A program made the position numbers and the translations under genes. From Salinivibrio sp. ES.052 (lineage in GTDB: Bacteria > Pseudomonadota > Gammaproteobacteria > Enterobacterales > Vibrionaceae): a DNA stretch of 64,000 nucleotides. Below the pieces are notes generated by a model that was given only the letters and a program-made list of their open reading frames with translations, had not been told where the DNA came from and did not search any database. Shown here piece by piece: positions 11,303 through 22,200 of this stretch (the first letter of the stretch is position 1; each line of letters opens with the position of its first letter). The stretch is taken from positions 1,210,251 to 1,274,250 of the forward strand of contig NZ_FSRI01000001.1 of NCBI RefSeq assembly GCF_900141775.1, written 5' to 3'.

Positions 11303-12322
11303 TCATTGCCCAGCGTGCTCACCCACCAGCCAAGGTTGCGTGAGTGAGACCGTCTGGGCTTCAAAATCAATACAGGCTTGGACACCTAAAGGCGTGGTTA
11401 ACATCGGATGCGTATGGCAACTGTCAAAACCATCAACCACAGCGAGCGGCTGCCCATCGAGTATTTCTTCAAGAACATCATAGGTTGAACGTCCCGCTCC
11501 TTTGTCATCAAACAGCTCGTGTTTACCAAGTAACACCGCGCCTACCGTATCAAACACCCCGGCCAGTTTTAGGTGTGCGAGTGAGCGCTCAACCGTGGCA
11601 ATATCCAACAAAGAGTCCTCAATCAGCAAAATATCGCCTGTTTCAATCGCTGGCATATAAGGCGTTCCCCAGATCCCATTCAGCGTATTGAGATTGCCTC
11701 CAATAATACGGCCATTTACCTGACCCTTACCCATAAATTGCCATGCATTCTCATAGGTCGGTTTTGCCTCTGTCTGTTCGCCCCAATCGATCATGACATC
11801 CGTCCATTGGGCAGGCCTCTTATAGGTCATGGGCAGCGTTACATTCTCAGCTGTTACTGCTCGAAACGCGTCAAAGGTTTCATCGACCAGTGGCGGGAAC
11901 TCCCCTAAAGACGCCACTAAGGCAGGTCCATAAAACGTGATTAATCCCGTTTTGGCATAGATACCGAGTAGTAAGGCAGTGAGGTCCGAATAACCCACAA
12001 TGATCTTAGGATCATCAGCCAAGGCGGCGTAATCGATGTAGGGAAGTAAAGCATTGCTGTTCATTCCGCCAATCGTCGACATGATGCAGCGCACACTCGG
12101 ATCACGGATGAGCTGGTTGAGCTCTTCGGCACGCGCCTTGATCGAGCCTGAGCGATAGTGATCCGATTGCCCTGTCAATGTCCCCGCCTTCAGATCAAAG
12201 CCTTGTGCTTTGACATAGTCCACCGCGCGTTCAAACCGTTGGGGCGCAAGTACAGTGGCAGGTGATGATGGCGAGAAAAAGCCAATTGTCTCGCCTTTTT
12301 TAAGAGGTGGTGGCAGTAACAT
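11303..12322 (-). CDS. S66 family peptidase (LD-carboxypeptidase/MccF-like)
   Basis: A 339-residue serine peptidase of family S66. The nucleophile Ser112 lies in the elbow GYSDLTALL, the acidic residue is in LLIEDSLLD and the His in DSCHTHPMLT, giving the expected Ser-Glu-His order. The length and the Q-F-M-G-K-G-Q-V-NGRIIGGNL region resemble MccF (microcin C self-immunity) more than short LdcA muropeptide enzymes. Substrate could be murein tetrapeptides or aminoacyl nucleotides. ATG at 12322 has AAGGA eight bases before it; the longer ORF start at 12376 is not favoured. Confidence 0.82.
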   Translation of the reverse strand: MLLPPPLKKGETIGFFSPSSPATVLAPQRFERAVDYVKAQGFDLKAGTLTGQSDHYRSGSIKARAEELNQLIRDPSVRCIMSTIGGMNSNALLPYIDYAALADDPKIIVGYSDLTALLLGIYAKTGLITFYGPALVASLGEFPPLVDETFDAFRAVTAENVTLPMTYKRPAQWTDVMIDWGEQTEAKPTYENAWQFMGKGQVNGRIIGGNLNTLNGIWGTPYMPAIETGDILLIEDSLLDIATVERSLAHLKLAGVFDTVGAVLLGKHELFDDKGAGRSTYDVLEEILDGQPLAVVDGFDSCHTHPMLTTPLGVQACIDFEAQTVSLTQPWLVGEHAGQ

Positions 12323-12621
12323 ATTGTCATCCTTGATATTTAATCTCCCTACGATTAAATCAGACAGGCGAGACAATCACAATGAACTCATTGAGCAAAC
12401 AACGATGATACAAATCATACATACTCGCCAGTTCAGCCTCTGTGGTAGCGGCAATTAACTTGCCATACTGTTTATGTTGATATGAATTCCAACATAAAAA
12501 GTTAAAGTTATAGTGCATAAAATAGAGTAAAAAAGGCGGCTAAGCGCCACCATCGGTATTTGTCTAACCCTTGCATCTATATTGGGTACCTTTGCTAGGG
12601 ATTAGTTGCGACGTATTCCTG
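12323..12621. other. Intergenic region with one inverted repeat
   Basis: About 300 bases between the S66 peptidase start and the end of the cation-transporter gene. I see no coding region or RNA gene. The only structure is the 9-base inverted repeat at 12471-12498. Confidence 0.6.
12471..12498. repeat. Inverted repeat TTTATGTTG/CAACATAAA
   Basis: Perfect 9-base arms separated by 10 bases, about 150 bases upstream of the S66 peptidase start. No T-run follows, so it is more likely an operator or chance repeat than a terminator. Confidence 0.4.
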
Positions 12622-13299
12622 TTACGCCACCGATCGGGCGCGATACCACTTCACCGTGACAGGCGCGAGCTCTTTTAACGCGTTGCGCACCATGATGAAG
12701 GGCACCTTTATAAAGTAGAACGACATCAATACCATCATCATAGGATCCGCATAAACCGCATAATCCGACCAAGGGGAATAGGCCACTAACCAAGCGCCTA
12801 AAAAGCCCAATGTGACCGCAAGACTTAGTAAGGTATCCATTTGCCACTGGCGCGATTCCGCCTCAACCAACTGGCTTTGCCCTACTTGGTTTTTGCGCGC
12901 AATCATCCACCATCCATAGCCGCAGCCAACTACGTTGATGATACCAAACAGCACCGCTAACGACGGATTAACCGCTCGGCCACCCGCCACTAAGGATGAC
13001 ACCGCTTCGTAAAGGGAATAACTCACCAACAGCATAATTACCGCCCCTTTAATGGCGACGACAAGCGGTGTGAGCAGCGCGCGCGTAATCGGCCGAGCAT
13101 AGCGCGAGTGGATATACCATGACGCACCCAGTGACAACAAAGTTAACACTAAGCTTATCAACGAGTAGATACCGTCGAACATAATCACTAAAGAGCCAGC
13201 AAACCATCCTACGGCCAGACCGGCGATGGCAAACCCTAATGCTAAAAGGGCTGAAAACACTAAGACTGACTTTTCATTGATCACGTTTTGAGGAGACAT
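12622..13299 (-). CDS. Cation-efflux (CDF-like) membrane protein
   Basis: A 225-residue integral membrane protein with five or six hydrophobic segments. The segment MFDGIYSLISLVLTLLSLGAS corresponds to the metal-binding second helix of cation diffusion facilitators, and ESRQWQMDTLLSLAVTLGF to the fifth. The usual His residues of those sites are Phe/Tyr or Gln here, and the C-terminal cytoplasmic domain of CDF pumps is absent, as in the short COG3965-type subgroup. Transported ion unknown. ATG at 13299 is chosen; an ATG at 13326 would add nine residues. Confidence 0.65.
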   Translation of the reverse strand: MSPQNVINEKSVLVFSALLALGFAIAGLAVGWFAGSLVIMFDGIYSLISLVLTLLSLGASWYIHSRYARPITRALLTPLVVAIKGAVIMLLVSYSLYEAVSSLVAGGRAVNPSLAVLFGIINVVGCGYGWWMIARKNQVGQSQLVEAESRQWQMDTLLSLAVTLGFLGAWLVAYSPWSDYAVYADPMMMVLMSFYFIKVPFIMVRNALKELAPVTVKWYRARSVA

Positions 13300-13568
13300 A
13301 AAACACCAAAAGAAGAAAACACGCACATATTCTTGGTGCTACTGCGCCACTTTACAAACGTGAACTTGCTGATGTTTTCACCAATCCATTCATTTGGCAT
13401 ATAATATGTTATAAATCAAATGTTTATATTAAATCCCTGCTGTCAGCTTTTCTGACAGTGAGTGTCCTAGACAAGTTTTAGTTATGAGATAGCGCAAAAT
13501 CGCATTTTGCTTGCATATAACTTTTGCGCATACTAATACTACATTTATATTCTTTATGGACTAAGAAA

Positions 13569-13715
13569 ATGAAAAAAGGTGTGTTGCTCGCAGCGATTAC
13601 TTTGCAGCTCTTCCTCGCAATCACCAGCACGGGATGGTGGCAGTTTGGTGCGGCACTCAGTGCTTTTCTGTTGGTCGCAGTATTACGCTTGCCTCAGGAC
13701 ACGCCGCAAGAGTGA
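13569..13715 (+). CDS. Small membrane protein, 48 residues
   Basis: A short ORF encoding Lys-Lys-Gly, then a hydrophobic stretch with a WWQFG turn and a second hydrophobic stretch, ending in an acidic tail (DTPQE). It looks like a two-helix hairpin membrane protein. The ribosome site (AAGAAA) is poor. It lies alone in a gap between two minus-strand genes. Hydrophobic pattern and sensible composition support coding, but I recognise no family. Confidence 0.5.
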   Translation: MKKGVLLAAITLQLFLAITSTGWWQFGAALSAFLLVAVLRLPQDTPQE

Positions 13716-13726
13716 GCCTGAGGCAA
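13689..13726. repeat. 10-base inverted repeat across the end of the small ORF
   Basis: TTGCCTCAGG and CCTGAGGCAA are perfect complements separated by 18 bases and span the stop codon of the 48-residue ORF. There is no T-run, so a classical terminator is doubtful; it could stabilise the transcript end. Confidence 0.45.
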
Positions 13727-13735
13727 CGACAAAGA

Positions 13736-14662
13736 CTAAGCGGCTAAGAGCAGCCAAGCAAGCGACGTACAGGAGATAATCATCCACAGCGCGATGCCAA
13801 AAATCAGGGGTTTAGGGCCTGCCGCGCGTAGCTGGACGACAGAAATACTGCAGCCTATCAAGAACAAACACACCACTAATACCTGCTTCGCGACGGCGAA
13901 AATCACCTCATAGATCGGTTGCGCTTGGACAAAGGCATCGCTGATACCAATCGCCACACAATAAAAAACGATAAAGTAAGGAATCGTGATTTTTTTAGCG
14001 TGGCTGCGAAACATGAGTGCGCTGACAAACGCCACAGGCACAATCCATAATGCGCGCGCAAGTTTAAGGGTGGTGGCGGTCGTTAGTGCTTGCTCACCAT
14101 AAGCGGACGCCGCGCCCACCACTGATGATGTATCATGAATCGCGATCGCCGCCCAGGTTCCAAACGTGTGCTGATCTAACCCCAGCGCATGTCCTACCAT
14201 AGGAAACACAAACAGCGCCAATGAATTCAATACAAACACCGTGCCTAGCGCGAGACCAATCTGTTTGTCATCGGCATTGATGGCAGGCGAGACGGCCGCG
14301 ATTGCACTGCCGCCACAAATGGCAGTGCCTGAGGCAATCAGGTGACCGGTCTTTTTATCCAGTCCCATGAGTTTGGCCAATAGTGTGCCAAACACCAGCG
14401 TGCCCGCAATGGTGGCAATGATCAGCCCTATCCCGTCGCCCGTTACGGCTAGCGCCTCTTGCAGCGGGATACCAAACCCCAAACCGACAATGGAATAGGC
14501 CAGTAACTTTTTGGTGATTTTCGTGAGCGGTATTGCGCTTGGCACCCAGCCCAAGGATGTAAGCAAAAAGCCCAACACCAGTGCAATCGGCGAGCTTACC
14601 CAAGGGGTTAAACAAACTAAAACAGCCAATGAAAAAGGGAGATAACGCGTGTATGCGGTCAT
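13736..14662 (-). CDS. yeiH: YeiH family putative sulfate exporter
   Basis: A 308-residue inner-membrane protein with 9-10 hydrophobic segments. Family hallmarks are [14 protein letters not shown], the [18 protein letters not shown] block and [20 protein letters not shown]. YeiH (UPF0324) proteins are described as putative sulfate/sulfite-type exporters; function is weakly established. A LysR regulator gene lies 144 bases upstream on the same strand and may control it, as YeiE/CysB-type regulators do for relatives. Confidence 0.8.
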   Translation of the reverse strand: MTAYTRYLPFSLAVLVCLTPWVSSPIALVLGFLLTSLGWVPSAIPLTKITKKLLAYSIVGLGFGIPLQEALAVTGDGIGLIIATIAGTLVFGTLLAKLMGLDKKTGHLIASGTAICGGSAIAAVSPAINADDKQIGLALGTVFVLNSLALFVFPMVGHALGLDQHTFGTWAAIAIHDTSSVVGAASAYGEQALTTATTLKLARALWIVPVAFVSALMFRSHAKKITIPYFIVFYCVAIGISDAFVQAQPIYEVIFAVAKQVLVVCLFLIGCSISVVQLRAAGPKPLIFGIALWMIISCTSLAWLLLAA

Positions 14663-14806
14663 AACGATACTCGGTGAAATTCAGTGACGGCATTGTAGCG
14701 CTCGATTATCGTTCAGAAAATCTTAAACTTTTTAACCTAGGTTAAGTATTACTTAACAAGGAGCGCAACGTATTGATAAAAAAGAATCACTGATCGAGGT
14801 GCGCAT

Positions 14807-15685
14807 TTAGAAATCGAATAAGTAGTTGGTGATGCTGTCACTCAGCCATTGGATACCCGGGTGCTCCGCCATTCCTGAGGCGGTGAATAAGCAGTAATCT
14901 TCTTGAGTTAAACCATAAGTGTGCTTAATCACGGCTAAACGTTGCTCGCGAAGGTAGTGGCGGATCAGTGGTTCAGGCAGCACGCCCCACGCCTCTTCTT
15001 GCAAGATGGTATTGAGCATGTATTCAAAGCTAGAAAAGCCGATATAGCGACGTGAAAAGGGTTGCAGCTCTGGGTTATCTTTTTCATTGAGATAGACCAT
15101 CACCGCTTGCATGGCGTTACGCAGTTGATCATCACTGACCCGGCGCAGTCGGCTCAACGGATGATCGCTATTGCACACCGACATCATGCGAATTTTACCC
15201 AGTGGCTGATAATTGATACGCGGATCGTCAATACGCTCGTAATCAACCCCAAACGCAAAATCGACTTGTTGGGTTTCAACCAAGTTGGCTAAATCGCCGC
15301 TCGACGCCAACACAAGGTTAAAGGAAGTGGCTGTATAGCGCTTGTTAAGCTGATGGGCCCAATCCTGCCAGAGCTGGTCAGGAATGGCATCATCTCGCGC
15401 GAGCCAGACCTCCGCGTTGAAGCCCGCATTAGCTTGCTCGCATGTGCGACGAATACGTGCCGCGGTGACCGATATGCTCTCGAAGTCTTTGTACACTGCT
15501 TTGCCAATTTCCGACAGTGTCAGGCGGTTACCAGTGCGGTAAAACAATTCCGCGTTAAGTGACTGTTCTAACGCTTTTATCGCCATACTCAACCGTGAGC
15601 GATTCACATCCAGTTGACGTGCAGCTTCAGACACTGAGCCGGTCTCTGCGACTGCACAAAACGCATCGATTTGGGTTAGATTCAT
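14807..15685 (-). CDS. LysR family transcriptional regulator
   Basis: A 292-residue LysR protein. The N-terminal winged helix-turn-helix occupies residues 1-60 (ETGSVSEAARQLDVNRSRLSMAIKALEQ), followed by the two-lobed effector domain. It is transcribed toward yeiH, which is 144 bases downstream; this co-directional order is less common than the divergent one. Effector not predictable. Nearest inferred target is the YeiH exporter gene. Confidence 0.85.
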   Translation of the reverse strand: MNLTQIDAFCAVAETGSVSEAARQLDVNRSRLSMAIKALEQSLNAELFYRTGNRLTLSEIGKAVYKDFESISVTAARIRRTCEQANAGFNAEVWLARDDAIPDQLWQDWAHQLNKRYTATSFNLVLASSGDLANLVETQQVDFAFGVDYERIDDPRINYQPLGKIRMMSVCNSDHPLSRLRRVSDDQLRNAMQAVMVYLNEKDNPELQPFSRRYIGFSSFEYMLNTILQEEAWGVLPEPLIRHYLREQRLAVIKHTYGLTQEDYCLFTASGMAEHPGIQWLSDSITNYLFDF

Positions 15686-15771
15686 GCCGCCCTCCTCGCG
15701 CTATCCTACCGGAGCGCGGCAAAGACACAAAGCGTTATTGCATCGCGTCAGTATCCTTAAGCTATCGACGA

Positions 15772-17721
15772 TTATGTATTCAACCCTTTAAACGCGCTGA
15801 CTTTTTTGGTGAGCTCTTTCATCCGTAAATCAAAGCCACTCACCGCCTGCTCACTTTGCTCAAACACGTCTTGGGTGCGCGTGCCCTGTTGAGCGAGCTC
15901 CTCAATGCTCTGGTTGATTTCATTCACCGCGCCACTTTGCGTATTGGCCCCCTCGGCAATCCGCCCATTATGTTCAAACAATTGCTGCAAATGACTATCC
16001 AAGGTGCGCATATTATCCACCGCTTGTTGGTGGGTCTCGAGACTATGCTGGCTATCTTGGCTAACTTGGTTAATTTGCCCCGTCACATTGTCCGACGCCG
16101 ACCGCAGTTGATTAATAATTTCTTGAATTTCACTGGTTGAATCACCGGTACGCTGAGATAACGAGCGCACTTCATCGGCCACCACCGCAAACCCACGGCC
16201 ATGCTCCCCTGCCCGCGCGGCCTCAATCGCCGCATTCAGTGCCAGTAAATTGGTTTGCTCAGAGATTGCACTGATTACCTCAAGCACGCGGAGGATATTC
16301 TCAATATGATGATTGAGTTCATCCAAGCTGCTCTGGCTCGAGGTCATATTTTCTCCCAGCTGTTCGATGTGCCGCAAGCTGGTGTGCATACCACTTAACG
16401 CGTCTTGGAGCGCCGCATTACCGGCCTGAGAGAGCTCGCCGGCGTGATTGGCCGAATCCGTCACCTCAGTGGTGATTTCGGTGATATCTTGGCTAGCGGC
16501 AGAGATCGTTTGTAGTGATTGCTGCTGCACCATCCCCGCTTGATTCACTTCGTGGGCTTGTTGCTTGAGTACACCAAAAGCAGACTGTGACTCATCGACG
16601 GTATGGTTCACCGATTGCAATGCATCGCGAATGCTGGCTAGCAAGCCATTAATTTTATGAGCCAGTCGTCCGACTTCTGCTTGATCATTCACGGCAATTT
16701 GATGCCCAAGATCTAACTGGTTCGCAATCATGTCCACTTCTTCGCTCAGCTGTTTGATCGGTTGGGTTAAGTTGCTGATCACCCAATGGGTAATGGCAAG
16801 CGCAACCGCAATGAAAACGAAAGTGACTAAAAGAGACTGAATAAATTGCGACAAAATCGGATCGGTAATTTGTGCTTTAGGAATTTCAACCACCACAAAA
16901 CGGTCAAGATCAGCCAACCAGTACGATCCTAGAAAAAAGGGTTCACCATCAATGTTAATTTCACTGATCACCGGCTTATCGCGACCTAGAGTGATAGCCT
17001 CACGGAACTTATTGGCATTATCGGCATTGATCGCGGAATCAGTCGATGCGACCTGCACACTCCCATCATGTGTTGCTAACATTGCACGGCCTTGTTCGCC
17101 AATACGAAACCCCTGTACCAGATTCACCAAGCTACTGACATTAAACCCTACACCCGCTACAACGTAAGGCTGACCCGTTGCAGGATTTTCTGGCACACTT
17201 CGATAGTTAATGAAAATCACATACTGATTGCCATTCGGATCTTTGTTCATGTTCAGCTCATAGGGCTGATTCTTGCCAAGGAAATTCGGGTAAAAATCTT
17301 TAAACGGATAGGTTCTCATCGAGGCACTGCGATGCTCACCATCATAGGTGAAAATATACTTCCCCTGCGCAGTATCGAGCGTGGCAAATGCGTTATCGGC
17401 CCCCAACCGCGTCTTAGCATTAGACAGGGCCTGATGAATTGGTGCGAGATTGGTTAAGTCACCGCCGTTATCCACCCAATTAATTAACCCAGAATGGTGC
17501 GCGAGAAAGTTGGAGCCAGTGATCGCAGGTTGCAATTCATTACTGATCTCAAAAGCCAATCCTCTAAGCTGGCTAGGCAAAATAATATTCTTTAAGTCAT
17601 CAAGCTGCTTGTTCGCCGATAACATGGCTTGCTGTGCCATCGCTATCAAGGTACTCAGTACCAAAATTGTCGATAACACGATATAAATACGCTTCCTGAT
17701 CGAAAGAGTTTGCCAACGCAT
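15772..17721 (-). CDS. Methyl-accepting chemotaxis protein with periplasmic Cache domain
   Basis: A 649-residue chemoreceptor. TM1 spans about residues 12-31, a periplasmic region of about 250 residues shows dCache-like features ([23 protein letters not shown], then [14 protein letters not shown]), TM2 is near 290-312, and HAMP follows ([22 protein letters not shown]). The signalling tip [32 protein letters not shown] is intact, so coupling to CheA/CheW is expected. No C-terminal CheR pentapeptide is seen. Ligand unknown; Cache receptors commonly bind amino acids or organic acids. AAAGGACAGCAT precedes the ATG. Confidence 0.93.
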   Translation of the reverse strand: MRWQTLSIRKRIYIVLSTILVLSTLIAMAQQAMLSANKQLDDLKNIILPSQLRGLAFEISNELQPAITGSNFLAHHSGLINWVDNGGDLTNLAPIHQALSNAKTRLGADNAFATLDTAQGKYIFTYDGEHRSASMRTYPFKDFYPNFLGKNQPYELNMNKDPNGNQYVIFINYRSVPENPATGQPYVVAGVGFNVSSLVNLVQGFRIGEQGRAMLATHDGSVQVASTDSAINADNANKFREAITLGRDKPVISEINIDGEPFFLGSYWLADLDRFVVVEIPKAQITDPILSQFIQSLLVTFVFIAVALAITHWVISNLTQPIKQLSEEVDMIANQLDLGHQIAVNDQAEVGRLAHKINGLLASIRDALQSVNHTVDESQSAFGVLKQQAHEVNQAGMVQQQSLQTISAASQDITEITTEVTDSANHAGELSQAGNAALQDALSGMHTSLRHIEQLGENMTSSQSSLDELNHHIENILRVLEVISAISEQTNLLALNAAIEAARAGEHGRGFAVVADEVRSLSQRTGDSTSEIQEIINQLRSASDNVTGQINQVSQDSQHSLETHQQAVDNMRTLDSHLQQLFEHNGRIAEGANTQSGAVNEINQSIEELAQQGTRTQDVFEQSEQAVSGFDLRMKELTKKVSAFKGLNT

Positions 17722-18023
17722 ATGCTGTCCTTTTTATTATCATTACTAACCAACATATCAATATTAGTCAGCAAACTAGGCAAACATGGCGAGTTAATCG
17801 CAAACGGCACAATATATTTTATTTTCGCGAAATCAGGGAGGAAAAGGGAAATAGTCGACGAAAGGTCAGTGCATTTATGCTTTATTCTGCTGTGGATACA
17901 TCATTATTCAACCCTGTTCATCACAAGGGAATATCAGTCATTTGTTGCAAAATATGACAGCGGGCGCTCAGGAAGTACGAGTATTTACTTGGGAGAAAAA
18001 TGGATAGGATGAAGAGAGTGCTA
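17722..18023. other. Intergenic region between chemoreceptor and tRNA-Leu
   Basis: About 300 bases, holding the chemoreceptor leader. A 100-residue plus-strand ORF across it has no family look and poor initiation. I see no other supported feature. Confidence 0.5.
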
Positions 18024-18110
18024 TGGTGCCCCGGGCCGGACTTGAACCGGCACAGCGCGAACGCCGAGGGATTTTAAATCCCTTGTGTCTACCAATTCCA
18101 CCACCAGGGC
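18024..18110 (-). tRNA. tRNA-Leu (anticodon UAA)
   Basis: An 87-base tRNA read on the minus strand. The acceptor stem GCCCTGG pairs with CCGGGGC (one G-T pair), followed by discriminator A and an encoded CCA. The anticodon stem AGGGA/TCCCT carries the loop TTTAAAA with anticodon TAA. A T-loop GTTCAAGTC and a long variable arm, as in class II tRNAs, are present. Confidence 0.95.
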
Positions 18111-18266
18111 AACGCAGTTATGCGTGGTAGCACCATAGTCCGCAGATTGCGCTGCGAACGAGGGTGTACTTTAATGAAATTTAAAGAGAGGTCAATAACC
18201 TTTTATTCTTTTTGATTCAAATGGTTGAAAAGCGAGCAGGGATACTGAATAGTATATAGCTTTCGC

Positions 18267-19193
18267 CTATACGGATTGTCGGACACTTTTGATGGCAGTA
18301 ATTACGGTCGAATCCAGACTGTCACCATATCGATGCTTTTTAAAGCCAACCAAGACGGGAATACTCGCCTCGCTCAACTCATGCGCAATACGTTCAACCA
18401 TGGCTGCAATTTGCTCTTCGGTTCTGTTTGCACAGAGCATGGTATAGATGTCTTCCCCTAAACGGGAGATATAACCATTGTCGTGTAAAATGCCGTTGAG
18501 AATGGACACAAACAGTGCGGTGATTGCCGTATCCTTTGAATGGGTCGACTTGTCGGGTTGAGAGATATCCAGCGCGATAACATGCACAGGCGTACCCACC
18601 GAGCGAATATTGCTCTCTTCCTTTTCTAAATAAAGTGACCAACCTAATCGATTGAGAAACCCGGTTTCGTTGTCTTTTAATTGTGAGGGTAAGAAGCTGA
18701 TTTGCTTTCGTGACAAGGCAATGTTTTGTAGCTCAAGTTGCAAAAGCGTGGAAAGTAGCTTGGAGACGAGCTCGATGGTTTCTAAGCCATCGGAAGGAAT
18801 GCGGTCGACCGGTTCCGTGTCTATCGCACATAAGGTGCCAAACAAATTACCATTCGAATAACACACGGGAATGCCAATGTACGATTTAATATTCTCAGCT
18901 CGGTAAATAGGCGCGTTCACATATGCAGGGACATTATCAACATCCGGAGCCCACCTCGGCCCTTCTCCCTTCACCATACGACTGCACATTGAATCGCTCC
19001 ACGTCAGTGTGGTCAATTCATCAATACCGTATTTGTTCCCTTCTACTTGTAAGATAACCCACTGATCTTCATGCTTACGAGTCATCATCCACGTGCCGTA
19101 ACCAAACTTTTTGTTCAAGTACTTGAGTGTATCGCGACTTGCTTTTTCAAAGTGCTCAAAAGGGATTTGGTCTTGCGTGTTGATATGTATCAC
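18267..19193 (-). CDS. GAF protein with degenerate GGDEF domain
   Basis: A 308-residue cytoplasmic protein. The N-terminal GAF domain (about residues 10-150) ends with the typical SYIGIPVCYSNGNLFGTLCAID block. The C-terminal half has GGDEF-domain landmarks (ETGFLNRLGW for LTGLxNR, then VIALDI) but the signature GGDEF is replaced by GEDIY in YISRLGEDIYTML, and the FKxIND element is absent, so cyclase activity is unlikely. A regulatory c-di-GMP/GTP-binding or partner role is inferred. GTG at 19193 is preferred: AAGAGG lies six bases before it and it starts 16 bases after the kinase stop. Third gene of the REC-EAL/LOV-kinase operon. Confidence 0.75.
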   Translation of the reverse strand: MIHINTQDQIPFEHFEKASRDTLKYLNKKFGYGTWMMTRKHEDQWVILQVEGNKYGIDELTTLTWSDSMCSRMVKGEGPRWAPDVDNVPAYVNAPIYRAENIKSYIGIPVCYSNGNLFGTLCAIDTEPVDRIPSDGLETIELVSKLLSTLLQLELQNIALSRKQISFLPSQLKDNETGFLNRLGWSLYLEKEESNIRSVGTPVHVIALDISQPDKSTHSKDTAITALFVSILNGILHDNGYISRLGEDIYTMLCANRTEEQIAAMVERIAHELSEASIPVLVGFKKHRYGDSLDSTVITAIKSVRQSV

Positions 19194-19209
19194 ATCGCGC
19201 CTCTTACAT

Positions 19210-22200
19210 TCATTGAATGATTTGTTCTTCCCGCAGATCGGTTTCAATTGCCGTCATCATTGCACTTATTTCAGTAAATACCGCTTTTACTTGTTCAGTA
19301 TCATGACTGTTTTTTTCTATTACTCGGAATAACTCACTCAAACGGATAGCCCCACTTGAAGCAGATGCGCCTTTCGCCCCATGCGCGATCGCTCTCATCT
19401 TGTCATAGTTAGCACTGACGATGGCCTGCTCAAGCGCACTGACATCCGCCGACACACTATCCCAAAACATCGACAGTATCGCACGCTTCATGTCTTGGTC
19501 TGAACTGCCAATAACTTTCTCGAGCTGACTCTCATCAATCAATGACTCTCTGCAGGCGTTGTCATCGCTACTCTCAGTCAGCACCGACTCGCCTTGACGC
19601 AACGCACGCCCTCTCAGCCGCAATGCTAATACCCGCTTAAGCGTCTCTAGTTCAACAGGCTTAGAGATGTAATCATCCATGCCAGATTGCAGACAGTGAT
19701 CCGCTTCTCCGACAAGTGCATTCGCAGTAATGGCAATGATCAGCGTACGTGGCCGCTTCTCTTCTGTTTCTTTACGACGTATTTCTGCGGTCAGCTCGAA
19801 ACCATCCATTTCTGGCATATGGCAATCGGTGAGTAACATCGCAAAGTCGCCTTGTTGCCACTTCTCAAACGCCTCCTTGCCATCAGATGCCATCTCAAAT
19901 TGATAGCCGATCTGACTAAGCTGCTTTGCTAGCACAAGCTGGTTAGTCGGTTGGTCTTCCGCACAGAGAATAGTGCCACAGGCTTTTGCATCTAACTGAC
20001 TGCCATAGATAAATGCTTCGCTACTGATTGCTTCGCTCCAGTCAACATCAGGACTTTCCAGCCCACACATCACCGCGGCACCAAGTATAAACTCACTGGG
20101 CTTAAGAGGATGATGGCTGAGCCGATACGGCCCTGGGTGCTTATAAGCATCACTTGCACCAAACCCGTCTCCCAGTAACAAGCAGCGCATATTTGGATGT
20201 CTATTCATACTGCTTTTATCAGTCGAGACTGCAATCATGCTATCCGGCTGCCAGTTAGTCAGCTCCGCCGCTGATGCATCGATGATCGCTCCTGGATGTA
20301 AGCTCTCAAGCAATGCTAAACAAGTCGTTTTCAGTGGCTCATCGTTAATGAACAAAACAAACGTGTATGCCGAAAACTGATAACGCCGGTTGATCTCATG
20401 TGTCTTATTGCTGCTTGGCGCCGGAATCCGAATGGTAAACGTACTGCCTTGACCGAACGCGCTCTCGACTTCAATTTTACCGCCCATCATATCGATAAAT
20501 GATTTTGAGATGCTCAGCCCTAGCCCAGTGCCGCCATACCGGCGCGTTGTCGAACTGTCCGCCTGTGTGAAAGGTTTAAACAGTTTATCCATTTGTTCGT
20601 CAGTCATCCCAACGCCGGTATCTTGGATACTGAGTGAGAGCATCTGAGTATCATGGCAATACGCTGTGGTCACAAAAACATGCCCTCCTTCTTTCTCTTT
20701 GCTGGTGAACTTAATCGCGTTTCCCAGTAAGTTAAGAAGGATTTGGCGCACTCGTACCGGGTCTATCAAGATAAAATCAGGGATGCCGTAGTCATGTGCA
20801 AAAAGCAGTTTGACGCCTTTTTGGTGGGCATTGACCCATAATGCTTCTAAAGTCTTCTCTATTAAATCGAGTAGGTTCACATCAGTCGGATCCAGCTCCA
20901 TCTGTCCCGATTCGATTTTGGAGAAATCAAGAATATCGTTGATAATTTCAAGTAACGAGAAAGAAGAGTCCCGAATTGTCGAAACCATTTTCGACTGTTC
21001 TGGCTCTAGCGGGGTTTCTTTTAATAAGTCCACCATACCAATCACACCATTCATTGGTGTGCGGATCTCATGACTCATGGTAGCTAAGAAGCGAGATTTG
21101 GCATCATTGGCTTTTCTCGCTATCACAGATTCTTTTTCTAGCTTGGCTTGCGTCTGTCGATCATGTGTGATGTCTAGATTGATCCCAAATAACACTTCTC
21201 GTCCCGACTGTTCATCTTTCACCACATTCCCCGCAGCTTTGATCCAACTGACTCTTTGAGTATCGGGATGGATCACGCGAAACTCGGCATTAAAGACATT
21301 ACTATCGTTGAGTGCCATTTCTACTTCTTTGTTCGCACTTTGGCGATCGTCGGGATGCAGGCACGCCTGCCAAACCTCAAAGTTCACCGTGGACCCAGGC
21401 TCAATCCCATACAGACGATACATATTATCGTCCCACTTAAGCTCACCTGTTTTCACATCCATTGACCAATTGCAAATACCCCCCGCATCCGATGCGAGTT
21501 GCATCCCTCGAAGCAGCTCATCTCGTGCCCTTTTCGCTGAGAGTAGTTCGCTCTCAATTGCCTTGCGCTGACTAATGTCTTCCAGGGCAGCAATGAAATA
21601 CTTGGTTGCGCCGCCTTCATCAAGTACGGTCGCAACCGACACCGTTGCCCACAAAGACTCTCCACCTTGCTTGATGTATTGTTTATCCATCGAAAACGAA
21701 CGACTCTCGCCTAAGGCGAGTTGAGCAACGTGTTCACGACTGACTGACAGGTAGTCTGGATGGGTGATGTCTTGGTAACTGAGCTGCAACAACGCTTCTT
21801 GGCTATACCCCAATATCTCGCTCATTCTGTCGTTGACCTCAATAAAGTTCCCATCCAGGTCAACACGACATATACCTACTGCTGCCTGATCAAAAGCAGT
21901 TCTATAAATCACTTCTCTTTCTTTCAACGCATCTTGTAGACGTTTTTCTCGCTGCTTAACGTCCTCCTCGACGGTGATATCTTTGATGACACCCACAAAA
22001 CCTTGTGTGTCACCAAACCAGGTTTCTCCGACGGACACCTCGATGGGGAATATACGCCCAGATTTATGTAACCCCTGCAGTTTTCTTGGTGTGCCAATCA
22101 GCTTTTTACTTCCAGTTAATTGGTACTGGTTTACAAAACCATCATGGTCCTTTTTATACCTATCAGGCATTAATACAGAGACATTTTCTCCGACTAATTC

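Noticed and set aside
17710-18012. A 100-residue plus-strand ORF upstream of tRNA-Leu
   Set aside because: Overlaps the chemoreceptor start, has no good ribosome site and no family resemblance.
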